Positions 9,543 to 19,751 are shown, numbered from the stretch's first letter. The stretch: DNA of 64,000 bases from Bradymonas sediminis (GCF_003258315.1 NZ_CP030032.1:1092001-1156000), one strand, 5' to 3'. Translations and numbers: made by a program. Notes: generated by a model not told the origin, from the sequence alone.

Positions 9543-9606
9543 AAAGAGTTCTAGAACCCTTATCACGCCGCTCGAGTCGAGCCGCGAGGGTTCTAGAACT
9601 CTTTTT
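9543..9606. terminator. Strong rho-independent terminator after the 285-aa gene
   Basis: An 18-bp perfect inverted repeat: AAAGAGTTCTAGAACCCT at 9543-9560 pairs with its complement at 9587-9604. The loop has its own dyad, GCTCGA-G-TCGAGC. A run of T follows on the plus strand, and the A-rich left arm gives a T-rich tail on the minus strand, so it may act in both directions. A related half-site, GGTTCTGGAACCCTTGTC, lies just upstream near 9503. Confidence 0.85.
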
Positions 9607-9659
9607 GTTGCGTGCGACCCCATTTCGAGGGGTTTGACCGGGTTCCGCGTTTCGGGTTG

Positions 9660-9750
9660 CCCGTCCGCGGGCTCCCTACGCTACGCTTCGGTCACCGCGC
9701 GGCTACAAGGCCCATGCTTCGCATGGTGGGGCGGCGCTCGATCGCCGCAT
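9660..9750. repeat. Dispersed repeat, copy 2 (right of the 285-aa gene)
   Basis: This is the direct-repeat partner of 8377-8466, with the same core and the same CCATGC-loop-GCATGG hairpin (the loop base composition differs). It is followed at about 9783-9830 by CGAAGCGAAGCGTAGTCC and TAGCCGGGGGTGA, words also found in the long repeats at 60.9-62.4 kb. Apart from this repeat and the terminator, I see nothing in the 9469-9973 gap. Confidence 0.85.
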
Positions 9751-9973
9751 TTCACCCATAACGTAGCGAGACCCCACCCACGGACGAAGCGAAGCGTAGT
9801 CCGGCCTTGTAGCCGGGGGTGAGTTCCCCCAAAGCCTAAAGATTACGGATGGTTAGAGGTTTGCGAAAAGCCCGAACGCACCGCGATGCAAGGAGCCCTC
9901 GGGGTTCGGGTTGGCGGCGCGATTCAAACAACGACGCCACGCGCACCCAAAGCTCCCCGATCGGCCCACCCCA

Positions 9974-10381
9974 TCAAACCAACAACGTCAACAAAACCGG
10001 CGCCACCTTGCGCAACACCGGCCACACATCCTCGATAAACCACGCCAACGCATCCCCATCCGCCGCCAGACGAACCCGCCGCGCCGACAATACCACCTTC
10101 AGATTGCCCAGCTCGCTATAATCTGTGATCTCCGCGTCGGATAATTCACCTATCGAGCGTCCGGCGAGTAGCTGCTCCTGTGCCCGGTCCAGGCGGTTGA
10201 TGGCCTCGTCCAACGCCGACTCGCCGAATGTATCGAGCGCCGATTCAACCCGCGACCGCGTCTCCGCGCCCACGCCCCGTAGGGATTCGAGCAGCGAATC
10301 CTTTTCCTCCTCTAGATCAACCGCCCCGTAGAGCTCCTCGCCCAATCGAATCATCCGTTTCAGCGTATCGTCCGCGTTCAT
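9974..10381 (-). CDS. Hypothetical 135-aa helical protein
   Basis: This is a small acidic protein with heptad-like leucine spacing over most of its length and a hydrophobic C-terminal end (KVAPVLLTLLV) that could touch or insert in a membrane. No family was recognised. Its start lies 9 bases after the preceding small lipoprotein gene ends on the same strand, and the SIR2 gene is just upstream of that, so the three probably share a transcript. A role as partner or immunity factor for the SIR2 protein is possible but is inference only. Confidence 0.65.
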   Translation of the reverse strand: MNADDTLKRMIRLGEELYGAVDLEEEKDSLLESLRGVGAETRSRVESALDTFGESALDEAINRLDRAQEQLLAGRSIGELSDAEITDYSELGNLKVVLSARRVRLAADGDALAWFIEDVWPVLRKVAPVLLTLLV

Positions 10382-10390
10382 CGTGTGTCC

Positions 10391-10648
10391 TTATTCTTCG
10401 ATTTGGGCCAGGTCGTTTGCTGCTACCTTCATCGCCTGGGCCTTTCGCAATGCTTCGTCGCAGAGGGCCTGGTTGCCAGCTTTGCAGCGTTTGATGAGGG
10501 CCTCGAGGGTTTTGGCTTCTTGTTGCATGACCTCGCCGTGTTGGCGGGTGGTGGTTTTGAGGGTGGGGCAGCAGGCGGGTAGCAATATGACGCCTAATAA
10601 GCATCCGATTCGCCGCAAGGTATCGATATGTTGAGATGATTTTATCAT
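10391..10648 (-). CDS. Small predicted lipoprotein (85 aa)
   Basis: Starting at the ATG at 10648, the protein has a basic n-region, a hydrophobic core and a lipobox LPAC, so the mature part would begin at Cys and be lipid-anchored. The remaining about 60 residues are helical and charged, with two further Cys in a KRCKAGNQALCDEA segment. A longer frame reaches back to 10801, but it overlaps the SIR2 gene and would bury the signal peptide, so the internal ATG is preferred. The SIR2 gene ends 28 bases upstream. A lipoprotein within a type I restriction operon is unusual. Its role is unknown. Confidence 0.65.
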   Translation of the reverse strand: MIKSSQHIDTLRRIGCLLGVILLPACCPTLKTTTRQHGEVMQQEAKTLEALIKRCKAGNQALCDEALRKAQAMKVAANDLAQIEE

Positions 10649-10676
10649 AGTGGAATCGAGATGAATATTGCTGTGA

Positions 10677-12266
10677 CTACTCTGCAGCCGCGCTTGTGTT
10701 GCTTTCGTTAAGTAGGTTTTTTGCGGCATTAAGCCAATCAAGATCTCCAGACTTACGATCTCCATTGATCGGAAGAACGTGGACATTTGAATCGTCCTCA
10801 AGACGAATTCGCCTGCAATAATCTACTTTGGCCTGTTGTAGGCTGCTTGGATTAGTAGAATGCGTGTAGTGAAAAATAACTAGCTTCTTATTGTGTTCAT
10901 TAACAAGCGATCTAATCATGCCATTAATATGCCCATCATCCCCATTAAATCTGTATCCAACCGTTACAATTGCGTCAGATTCTAGATAGCTATCAAATAA
11001 GTTGACATACCTTCGCGACATACTGATCGATGTCAGTGGCTTTATTCCACTCTGGGTTAGCATGAATGGAACTAAAATGTGTGGGTCTTTAGATAGCTCT
11101 TCAAGGCTGTCGTACGACTTTACAAGGTTTAAGTAAGGATCATAAAAATCGTTTAAACTTCCATTAAGATGCTGTAGTATTACATCGTTTTTGTCAGTGT
11201 CGCTCTCGTTTAGAATACGAGTGATCAAACTGTTGTAGTTTGAAGTCCCAATGGCCTTAATATTAATGCCATACAACCCCGCTTCTTGGAGATCATGGTA
11301 ATATCCAGTTTTGCTTTCTAAGCCTTCTTTGTTAAGTTTTTCAATGAAGTTGTTGATGTATCTTCTTACCGTAAATAGGAAGATTGAAATTCTAGTGAAT
11401 TTGGCCCAATCATCTTTAGGGTTGTAAAGATACCTAAAATAGCTATCAATGAGTGACTGATAATCAAGCGAAGTTATAAGCAGTTCTTCAAGTAGATGTC
11501 TTGCAAACTCAGATAGTACATCGCTTGATGTTGACTTATCATCAAGAGAACTCGTAGGCGTGGCTAATATTAGTTCTAACGCGAATGCTCCGACTTGCGT
11601 CATGTCAAGTGTGAAAACCCCGCTGATATCATCAAATATAGGTAGGTTTTGTGGTACCTTTGTAAAAATCTGTTGATTTAATTCGTTAATGTGGTTTTTT
11701 CCGTGGGCGCCAATGAAAAGTTGGATAAATGCGGTTAAGTATTGCCGAAGTTTTTGGTTTGATCGGTCACACGCAAGGAACTTTAGTAATGCTGAGAAGT
11801 ATTTGGTTCCAAAAAGCTTGGTGTTGGTATTGAGTGTAGTGTTTACTTGCACGAGTTGAGAGTAAAGAGTTGCGCCTGGTTTTTCTTTTGTTTTCTCTTG
11901 AAAGCTTGCATCAAACCTATCTCGATCTACTGGCCCATTTTTTAAGCAAGTCTCTGCATGAGAGTCAAAGTTTTCGAAAAAGTCAATAATTAGTGAGCGC
12001 TTACTCTCTAGGGTTGATTCTATAATAGAGCTAAACTGTGCTTTACCAAAAGCATGTATCCGTTTATCTGCATATTGTGGAGGGAGCCAGTTGCATGCAT
12101 ATGGGGAACCTTGATTAATCCCGTCGAGTAATTTCTTAAACTCACCTTTATCTTGTGATGTATCTTGCTTGAAAATATCTAGGGCAAAACGACCACCGAG
12201 TGGGAGGCCGTAAGAGGCATCTGCTCCAGCACCAAAAAAGAAGCCTATATTTAGATTGTTTGTCAT
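10677..12266 (-). CDS. SIR2-domain protein, probable NAD-degrading defence effector
   Basis: This 529-residue protein has the hallmarks of the SIR2-like fold used by many anti-phage effectors. A nucleotide-binding GAGAD...GLPLG segment starts at residue 12. A HLNGSLND segment near 365 corresponds to the family's HG motif, and VTVGYRFNGDDGHINGMI near 440 matches the family's closing strand motif. The middle is long and helical, with no second catalytic domain seen. Such proteins (Thoeris ThsA, DSR, SIR2-HerA and others) hydrolyse NAD on infection. The gene is strikingly AT-rich compared with its neighbours, which points to recent acquisition. It begins 60 bases after hsdS on the same strand. 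Whether the restriction enzyme or a separate trigger activates it is unknown. Confidence 0.85.
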   Translation of the reverse strand: MTNNLNIGFFFGAGADASYGLPLGGRFALDIFKQDTSQDKGEFKKLLDGINQGSPYACNWLPPQYADKRIHAFGKAQFSSIIESTLESKRSLIIDFFENFDSHAETCLKNGPVDRDRFDASFQEKTKEKPGATLYSQLVQVNTTLNTNTKLFGTKYFSALLKFLACDRSNQKLRQYLTAFIQLFIGAHGKNHINELNQQIFTKVPQNLPIFDDISGVFTLDMTQVGAFALELILATPTSSLDDKSTSSDVLSEFARHLLEELLITSLDYQSLIDSYFRYLYNPKDDWAKFTRISIFLFTVRRYINNFIEKLNKEGLESKTGYYHDLQEAGLYGINIKAIGTSNYNSLITRILNESDTDKNDVILQHLNGSLNDFYDPYLNLVKSYDSLEELSKDPHILVPFMLTQSGIKPLTSISMSRRYVNLFDSYLESDAIVTVGYRFNGDDGHINGMIRSLVNEHNKKLVIFHYTHSTNPSSLQQAKVDYCRRIRLEDDSNVHVLPINGDRKSGDLDWLNAAKNLLNESNTSAAAE

Positions 12267-12326
12267 GTTTATCCTAAGGTAAGGGTTTAATTTGCCGAGT
12301 TTATTAAGTGATTTCGAAAAATGAAG

Positions 12327-13572
12327 TTACGAGTCTATCCTCCCCCTCCCTCCCAGCAACTCCGGCAACAACACATCACGCACCTCCCCCAACGTCCGAC
12401 TCTCATGGATATTCGCAACAATCCGGTCAAACATCGGTTGCACAACACGCCCAAAAGCCTCAACAATCTCAGCAGGTGCCACAGTGATTGAATATTTCGT
12501 CATATCCCCCCACTTAACCCGAGGCATTCGCGTGCCACCCGAGACGTTGGTGCAATAGTCGATAAATATCTGATCACTTAGTTGGCAAACCAAATAGCCA
12601 TGCCAATGCGCATTTTTGGGAGTGACTATCTGAATGTCGGTCGATGAAATGCCATCGATCGGAGCAATGCCGACTTTGCGGAAATAGGGTCGAAGGCGAC
12701 CGAAGAGTATCTGGCCTTTTTTGAAATGGTATTTGCGGCTTGTTACTTCGGCTGACGCTCCCCAAGCATCCAGCGCGATGGACGCTTCGGGCATATCGCC
12801 GAGGCCGATATAGGGTGTGTCTGGTGGGAGTGTGGTCGGATCGACGCCATCGGATATTTTCTTCATGACATCGCCGAGCTTTCCTATTTCCCACCCCTCC
12901 GGAATATCCCCCAACCGCTCCGGAAACAACGCCGCCGTCCCCGCATCAACTCCCACCGGCGCCTTGCCGCGTTGCTTGGCGCGCACCGGGTCGAAGTCGA
13001 CGAACCAGGACTTGAACAGCGCCCGGGCCATCGCCTCGAGCGTGCGGTTCATCCTGCGGTTGAGGTCGATTTTGTCGTCGAGGGTGCCGAGGATGTTGGC
13101 AATACGCTTTTGATCTTGAATCGGGGGAATTCTGAACTCAAAATTGGGGATATCAGCACAGCGTAAACTATTGAAAACAGCACCGACATTTAAATATTTT
13201 GAAACTTGTCCCCACCAATTCGGACCTTGAGTTAGCCAACGAAGAAAGGGAGGAAAGATATGTGTGCCATCAGCCCGCAGGATGACAAGGTTTTGTCCCA
13301 GCGCGAACTTGTTATTGGTAGAGACCCATGCCGTTACTCCAGGGTTGCATCTACGCGAGAGAACTACATCAAAGTGTTGCGGATGAACCTTTTCAGTCCA
13401 CTCAACGAAATGTTCTTGAGTGATCTGACGAGGGTTCGCGGAGAAATCAATACGCCCATTTTTCATCTGAGGTATTGCAATATAAGGATATCCTGTTTCG
13501 GCCTCCGGTGGAGTTTTGTGGATACAGTCAAAAAGTTCGACTCCGGCTTCTTGGAGAGATAAAGTCTTCCAC

Positions 13573-13583
<11 letters not shown>
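12327..13583 (-). CDS. hsdS: Type I restriction-modification specificity subunit HsdS
   Basis: HsdS recognises the bipartite DNA target and holds HsdM and HsdR together. The 418 residues show two target-recognition domains. The first (about 1-150) ends in [23 protein letters not shown], the classic conserved spacer helix. The second ends with [37 protein letters not shown]. The ATG at 13583 overlaps the end of hsdM by 11 bases, a typical translational coupling. A longer frame to 13640 is rejected because it lies wholly inside hsdM. The stretch coding the first recognition domain (13.1-13.5 kb) is visibly AT-richer than the rest, as expected for exchangeable target-recognition domains. Confidence 0.93.
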
Positions 13584-15345
<1,762 letters not shown>

Positions 15346-15548
15346 ACGAAATCACTGCTTGAAGTTGTGGCTGCCCGCCAGATTGCGAGGGATCTTGATT
15401 GAGTAGGAGGTTAGGGCGTGAAGGGGTAGGGAAGCAAGTGCAATTATGGGGTTTTATGATCGTATGGCGACCCGTTGCGAGCGAGGCGTCCGCACGATTG
15501 CTTTGTGATATCTTTTCCGTTCAAGAAACTATTGGCCAACGCGGTGCT

Positions 15549-15600
15549 CCCCACTGTCGCTTCGCGATATCTCCCCCGAAGCGGAGAAATGCTATGGGTT
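15549..15600. repeat. Dispersed intergenic repeat, copy 1
   Basis: This segment contains CCCACTGTCGCTTCGCGATA, then a TCTCC-loop-GGAGA hairpin and AAATGCTATGGGTT. A second copy with scattered substitutions lies at 31371-31424, and the hairpin arms are kept in both. It sits in the gap upstream of hsdM (15346-15652), where no gene was recognised. The hsdM promoter should lie near 15350-15480, but no clear -35/-10 pair can be assigned. Confidence 0.75.
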
Positions 15601-15652
15601 CTTTGTGGCGACTCGGGTTTACGGGGTATTGGATTTTTGAATCCATTGGTTG

Positions 15653-15829
15653 ACCGTGGGCATTGATCTTGAAGTCGCTCTGGATCTCGACGTAGGCGTC
15701 GGGGCTGCCGCCGCGTGAGAGGGGGACGGCGTTGTTGATGAGGACGTCGAGGGTCTGGGATTTAAGGACTTTTTTGAACGTGGTGACGCTGTCCGGGTCG
15801 GTGATATCGAGTTGGAGGATCGCGAAAGT
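15653..15829 (-). pseudogene. Relic of an SDR oxidoreductase gene
   Basis: One minus-strand frame reads 59 residues including LDITDPDSV, TLDVLINNA and LSRGGSPDAY. These align without gaps to LDITDPDSV, NVDVLINNA and LSRGGSPNDF in the intact SDR gene at 20465-21154. The Rossmann-fold start with the nucleotide-binding loop and the catalytic Tyr-Lys part are both missing. Upstream the frame continues into unrelated residues (DFYSRNEVFGIVEKYLFIT), and downstream it runs into the dispersed repeat region. It is therefore an internal fragment, not a gene. Confidence 0.8.
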
Positions 15830-15990
15830 GATGAATAAATACTTCTCGACGATGCCAAAGACTTCGTTTCTGGAGTAGAAATCAACGACTCCTCAAGTTG
15901 GCGATGAGCACTTGGTTCGGTTATCTTTTGGGCTCCATAGCGCGCGCGGGTTGGCGCGATTACTCACGAGAGCGATAGAGCGAGAGGCTA

Positions 15991-16953
15991 ATGATGAAGC
16001 ATCCGAATAGATATGCTGCGCGCCTTCGATTCCTCATCGTCATGGGATTTCTCGGCGTATTTGTGTCGGGTTGCGGGGGCTCGATGGGCACCCTTGAGAA
16101 CGAGCGGGCAGACTCGATCGAGGCCTTCGACGAAGATTTGGACGTGTTTTATAAAGGGGCCGACGATCCTGGCATTTGGCGCGTGGCGCTGGGGGACGGG
16201 TCCAAAGAGAAGCTTTTTGATAAAAAATATTCGCTGATCGATGTGTCGCTGGCGCGCGATATTTGGGTGTTCAACGACTCTGATCTCAACTTCTATATGC
16301 AGCGCCCCGGCGACCGAAATCCCGAGAAGTTTAAGGCGTTTGAGGGGTTATTAGGACAGGCGGCGATTGCGCCGGATGCGTCTCGGGTTGCGCTGACGCG
16401 CATTCGCCATCTCGACGGTCCCACCAACGAGATGGGCGACAGCCGAATCTATTTTGTCGACCTGAATGACCTGAAGATCACGAAGATCGAGACACCGATA
16501 CGCTCGTGGATGACGCAACTTTCCTGGAGCCGAGACGGGCGCTCGCTGATTGTCGGTACCTTCGACCAAGAGCTGTGGCGGGTCGACCCGAGCAGCGGCG
16601 CGTCGACTGAGGTCGCAGACCCGCAAGAGCTCGTCGGGCAATACCATCCCAAGGCCGGCGGCTCTGCGCAGACGACGTGCCCCGGCGAGGGGGGCGCGAC
16701 CCTGGTGCAGAGTGAGTGGGGGGCGGACGAGGGCATCGCCCTTGAGCTTGCCGACGGGACAAGCTCGCCGCTTGTGACCATCTCGGGGCGTGAGCGCGGG
16801 TTCCACGATTATCAGGCCACGGTGTCGACTTTCTTCTTTACGCCATCCTGCAAAAACGTCGTCTTCGCCTATGATACCCGCGTCTGGATCGTTAGCGTTG
16901 AGACCCTGCTTGCGTATGAGATCACGGCGGGTCGCTATCCGTTTCTGTTGTGA
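15991..16953 (+). CDS. Lipoprotein with WD/TolB-like beta-propeller
   Basis: This 320-residue protein has a signal peptide ending in the lipobox VSGC (around residue 28), so it should be lipid-anchored in the envelope. The mature part contains repeated blade-like stretches (DDPGIWRVALGDGSKEKLF, SWSRDGRSLIVGTFDQELWRVDPSSG), as in TolB-type beta-propellers, which usually mediate protein contacts. No catalytic motif is seen. GAGAGG lies just before two possible start codons, 15991 and 15994. It is convergent with the NADAR gene downstream. The function is unknown. Confidence 0.8.
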   Translation: MMKHPNRYAARLRFLIVMGFLGVFVSGCGGSMGTLENERADSIEAFDEDLDVFYKGADDPGIWRVALGDGSKEKLFDKKYSLIDVSLARDIWVFNDSDLNFYMQRPGDRNPEKFKAFEGLLGQAAIAPDASRVALTRIRHLDGPTNEMGDSRIYFVDLNDLKITKIETPIRSWMTQLSWSRDGRSLIVGTFDQELWRVDPSSGASTEVADPQELVGQYHPKAGGSAQTTCPGEGGATLVQSEWGADEGIALELADGTSSPLVTISGRERGFHDYQATVSTFFFTPSCKNVVFAYDTRVWIVSVETLLAYEITAGRYPFLL

Positions 16954-16995
16954 AAGCCCATATATTGCCAATGGGGTAGCTCCTTTCGGTTCAAT

Positions 16996-17637
16996 TCATC
17001 TATCATAAAACCCGTGCCATTCTTTGGGGGGCGTAAATATCTGTTGATAGCGCGAGCGTCCGGCGGGTGAGAGACCGTAGAAATAGGCGTCCCACTCCTC
17101 CATATAGGCTTCGCCGTAGCCCATCCGCCAGCCTATTGAGGCGCGGTGGAGCTCGGGATATTTCTCCCAAGGCGGCGGCAGCGGCCGGTTCAACGAGTCA
17201 AACTCGCCTGACTCGCCGAGGCGGTCGCGTTCCTGCATCCATAGCTTTCCGAGCATATTTTTTTTGCCGCCCCAGAAGTCGCCGGTCTTGGCATGTTGCT
17301 TCAGGCGAGCGGGGGCGGTGATGAGGAGGACGGCCCGGACGTCGGCGTTTTGCCGGGCCTTGGCGCTGAGCGCTTTTCGCATCACTCCGACCTTTATCTT
17401 GTGCCAGTCAGGGCGTTGATCGCGGCGGTGCTGGTGGGCGATACGTCTGGCCTCGTCGGGCGTCTCGGCGCGAATGATGGCGTAGCGAAGTTTTGCATCC
17501 TTGAACTTCGCTGTCTGGAAATAATGCTCGGCTGTCTGCCAACTCATGCCGTCGATATAGACTTGGTGGCGCGAGGCGTTTGATAAGCAGCCGAACGGGT
17601 CTTCAGGGTTTAAGAAGTAGATGCTTTCGACGGGCAT
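16996..17637 (-). CDS. NADAR (YbiA-like) domain protein
   Basis: This 213-residue protein matches the NADAR/YbiA family over its whole length: WQTAEHYFQTAKF near residue 33, EARRIAHQHRRDQRPDWHKIKVGVMRKALSAK and GGKKNMLGKLWMQERDRL. Family members are N-glycosidases that act on ADP-ribose-linked substrates or on toxic riboflavin intermediates. Some reverse ADP-ribosylation of DNA and work as antitoxins or anti-phage factors. No DarT-like toxin is seen next to it. The nearest defence genes are the type I island 1.7 kb away. The extra C-terminal 50 residues (YMEEWDAYFYGL...) are common in longer members. Confidence 0.85.
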   Translation of the reverse strand: MPVESIYFLNPEDPFGCLSNASRHQVYIDGMSWQTAEHYFQTAKFKDAKLRYAIIRAETPDEARRIAHQHRRDQRPDWHKIKVGVMRKALSAKARQNADVRAVLLITAPARLKQHAKTGDFWGGKKNMLGKLWMQERDRLGESGEFDSLNRPLPPPWEKYPELHRASIGWRMGYGEAYMEEWDAYFYGLSPAGRSRYQQIFTPPKEWHGFYDR

Positions 17638-17782
17638 TTCTTATCTCCGGCTCTGGGTTGGCATAGGCGCCCGATAATGGCGCAACGGCGTCGAACGGGC
17701 CAGTCGAATCGTTGCCTGGGGCGCTGTTAGATGATCGCGATACGGTAGCAAATGACAGTCGAGGCTTGAAAGCAACCGCACG

Positions 17783-17857
17783 GTTCGCGAGCAGCTCGGA
17801 GGTGACGCCGCGCTGTGCGACGCGCATCTGGCGGCGGCGATGGGGTTTGAGGGGTGA
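17783..17857 (+). pseudogene. Relic: last 24 codons of a 94-aa protein gene
   Basis: The frame VREQLGGDAALCDAHLAAAMGFEG ending in TGA matches the last 24 residues of the intact gene at 21410-21694 (VREQLGDDTALCDVHLAAAMGFDG), with only four substitutions. Nothing matching the first 70 residues lies upstream, so this is a truncated duplicate. It lies in the 17638-17991 gap, where no intact gene is seen. Confidence 0.8.
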
Positions 17858-17991
17858 GTGGTCGCGGACCCGGCGCCGGTGGCGAAGGCTTGTCGGTGGC
17901 TCAGTCTTCGTAAAGGCGGGGGGAGTACGCTATTGAGGTATTATGGTATGAAGAAATTCTATTTATAAGCCACGTTAACGGAGCCGGTACC

Positions 17992-19131
17992 ATGTCGAAA
18001 TTAAAGACGAGACAGTCAGTGATGTTGGGTGTTCTCATATCGGTTCTCGTGGCCGCGGGATGCGCCGATGACTCCAACTCGAAGACGCGCTCGGACGCCG
18101 GACAGGATGCGCATTCTCTCCAAGATGTGACTTCCGAAGAGGACAGCATTTCTGACGAGGATGCCGCGGAGCGGGACGCGGCCGGGCAGGACGCGGCCGA
18201 CGGCGAGTCGCAAGTCCCGGATACATCGGGCGCGGTCATCGACGGGTGTCAGATATTTCCGGCCGATAATCCCTGGAATCAGGACATCTCCAGCCTCCCG
18301 TTGCACCCGCGCGGCGCTCAGATACTCGCCGAGATGAACCCGACGAAAACACTTCACCCGGACTGGGGAGATTGGTCGACGAATCATTACGGGATTCCGT
18401 GGGTCAGCGGCACCGGGGCGCCTGCTGCGCCGATCACCTGGACGGCATCTTGGGGACCATCGGAGAGTGACCCCAAACCCTGCGCGGGCGGCGATTTTTG
18501 CTATCCGATCCCGCCCGACGCACCCATTGAGGGCGGCCCCGACGCCGACAGCAACGCCGACCGTCATGTGCTCTTTCTGGACACCGCTGGCGCGCCGAAT
18601 AATTGCACGCTCTATGAACTCTATATGGCGCAAAATTACGCCGACGGACATTGGACCGCCGGCAACGGCGCCATCTTTGATCTCGGCAGCAACGCGCTTC
18701 GCCCCGCCGGCTGGACCAGCGCGGACGCCGCCGGCCTGCCCATCCTCCCGGGTCTGGTGCGCGTCGAAGAAGTGCTCGCCGGCGAGATAAAACACGCGAT
18801 GCGGTTCACGGTCAGGCGCAGCGCGAAGGCGTATATTCCGCCGGCGACCCACGCCGCCGGGCGCGACGGAACGGATCTTCCGCCGATGGGTCTTCGCGTG
18901 CGCCTGCGCGCCGATTATCCCGTCGAGAGCGCCACTCCCCACGCTCAGGTCATCCTGCGGGCCATGCAAACCTATGGGTTAATCCTGGCCGACAACGGCA
19001 GCGATTGGTTTATCACAGGCGATAGCGACGACCGCTGGGAGCCGCTGATGGATGACGTTATTGGTGGGTTGCGCCAGGTTCGGGGCAGTGATTTCGAGGT
19101 CGTGGATACCGGGGAGGCGGTCCCGCAATAG
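17992..19131 (+). CDS. Secreted lipoprotein with Asp/Glu-rich linker and conserved extracellular domain
   Basis: The 379 residues begin with a signal peptide and the lipobox VAAGC (near residue 24). A disordered acidic linker follows to about residue 80 (repeated D/E/A/Q), then a globular domain starting IFPADNPWNQDISSLPLHP. That opening and the later YGIPWVSG, DRHVLFLDT, LYELYMAQ and GLILADNGSDWFITGDSDDRW are typical of a conserved, uncharacterised extracellular family found in bacteria and fungi. Two Cys pairs could form disulfides. ACGGAG lies nine bases upstream of the ATG. The enzymatic role is unknown. Confidence 0.8.
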   Translation: MSKLKTRQSVMLGVLISVLVAAGCADDSNSKTRSDAGQDAHSLQDVTSEEDSISDEDAAERDAAGQDAADGESQVPDTSGAVIDGCQIFPADNPWNQDISSLPLHPRGAQILAEMNPTKTLHPDWGDWSTNHYGIPWVSGTGAPAAPITWTASWGPSESDPKPCAGGDFCYPIPPDAPIEGGPDADSNADRHVLFLDTAGAPNNCTLYELYMAQNYADGHWTAGNGAIFDLGSNALRPAGWTSADAAGLPILPGLVRVEEVLAGEIKHAMRFTVRRSAKAYIPPATHAAGRDGTDLPPMGLRVRLRADYPVESATPHAQVILRAMQTYGLILADNGSDWFITGDSDDRWEPLMDDVIGGLRQVRGSDFEVVDTGEAVPQ

Positions 19132-19168
19132 GTTTGTTTGGGGGGAACGTGATTGACGACACCGACCC

Positions 19169-19195
19169 CTGTTTTGAAGAAACTTCTTCAAACAG
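19169..19195. promoter_or_regulatory. Dyad-symmetric site between lipoprotein gene and 79-aa gene
   Basis: CTGTTTTGAAGAA and TTCTTCAAACAG form an almost perfect inverted repeat around a short centre, followed by AT-rich DNA. It lacks a T-run, so an operator or a processing hairpin is as likely as a terminator. The rest of the 19132-19426 gap shows no convincing gene. Confidence 0.4.
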
Positions 19196-19426
19196 AAAAT
19201 AATTTATGCGCGTCCGTGAGGTGAGGGCCTTGTGGCGATGTTATCCTGTTGTTTTAACAGGGCTTTTTGGCGAGCTTGAGTCAAGGTCTAGGCGGCTTAT
19301 GGTGAGATATTTGTCCAGGCACGCAACAAATCCGTCTGTTTTGTCGAAAACTATATTGGCGAGTTTTGAGAGGTCGCCGGATCGCTCGAGAGAGCTCAAC
19401 GAAACTGATGATTTATGGAGGTTGTG

Positions 19427-19666
19427 ATGGGTATCAAGATTGGTGAAGAGGAGCAGGGCGCGGGTGGGGATAATGTGCTGGAGTTTATCGCGGGGCAGCC
19501 GGACTATGTGGAGGTTGGGCGCGGTGATTTTTGCGTGGTGACCGTGAATTGGAAGGATGGCTCGGGGGTGGTGCATCGCTTCGAGACGATGGCGGAGGCG
19601 AAGGCGCAGCACGAGCGGAATGTCGCTCGGGATAGGCCGTTGGTGGGGATTGGTCGGCCGAATTGA
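19427..19666 (+). CDS. Small hypothetical protein (79 aa)
   Basis: The ATG at 19427 follows GGAGG by five bases and is preferred over the in-frame ATG at 19415. The protein is soluble and acidic at its start (GIKIGEEEQG), with a compact strand-rich core (DFCVVTVNWKDGSGVVHRFETMAEA) and no signal peptide. It stands alone and is followed by a strong terminator, so it is probably a monocistronic gene. No family was recognised. Confidence 0.65.
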   Translation: MGIKIGEEEQGAGGDNVLEFIAGQPDYVEVGRGDFCVVTVNWKDGSGVVHRFETMAEAKAQHERNVARDRPLVGIGRPN

Positions 19667-19707
19667 GTATCTAGTTCTCCACAAGACATGCTGCATCGCA
19701 CCCAAAA

Positions 19708-19751
19708 GGCTCCACGCGTCGACATCTTTGACGCGCGGAGCCTTCTTTTTT
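19708..19751 (+). terminator. Rho-independent terminator of the 79-aa gene
   Basis: GGCTCC and ACGCGTC pair with GACGCG and GGAGCC around a short loop (19708-19742), followed by TTCTTTTTT. This is a classical GC hairpin plus T-run. Confidence 0.85.

Noticed and set aside
9849-10634. Plus-strand frames at 9849-10144 and 10383-10634
   Set aside because: They lie opposite the small lipoprotein and 135-aa genes. They have Arg/Pro/Ser-rich shadow composition and no ribosome sites.
15619-15885. Minus-strand open frame of 88 residues rich in Ser, Thr and Pro
   Set aside because: It is out of frame with the recognisable SDR relic on the same strand; the composition is typical of a shifted frame.
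19206-19427. Plus-strand open frame of 73 residues before the 79-aa gene
   Set aside because: No ribosome site and a low-quality protein; it overlaps the well-supported start of the next gene by one base. It could be a relic, but nothing supports it.
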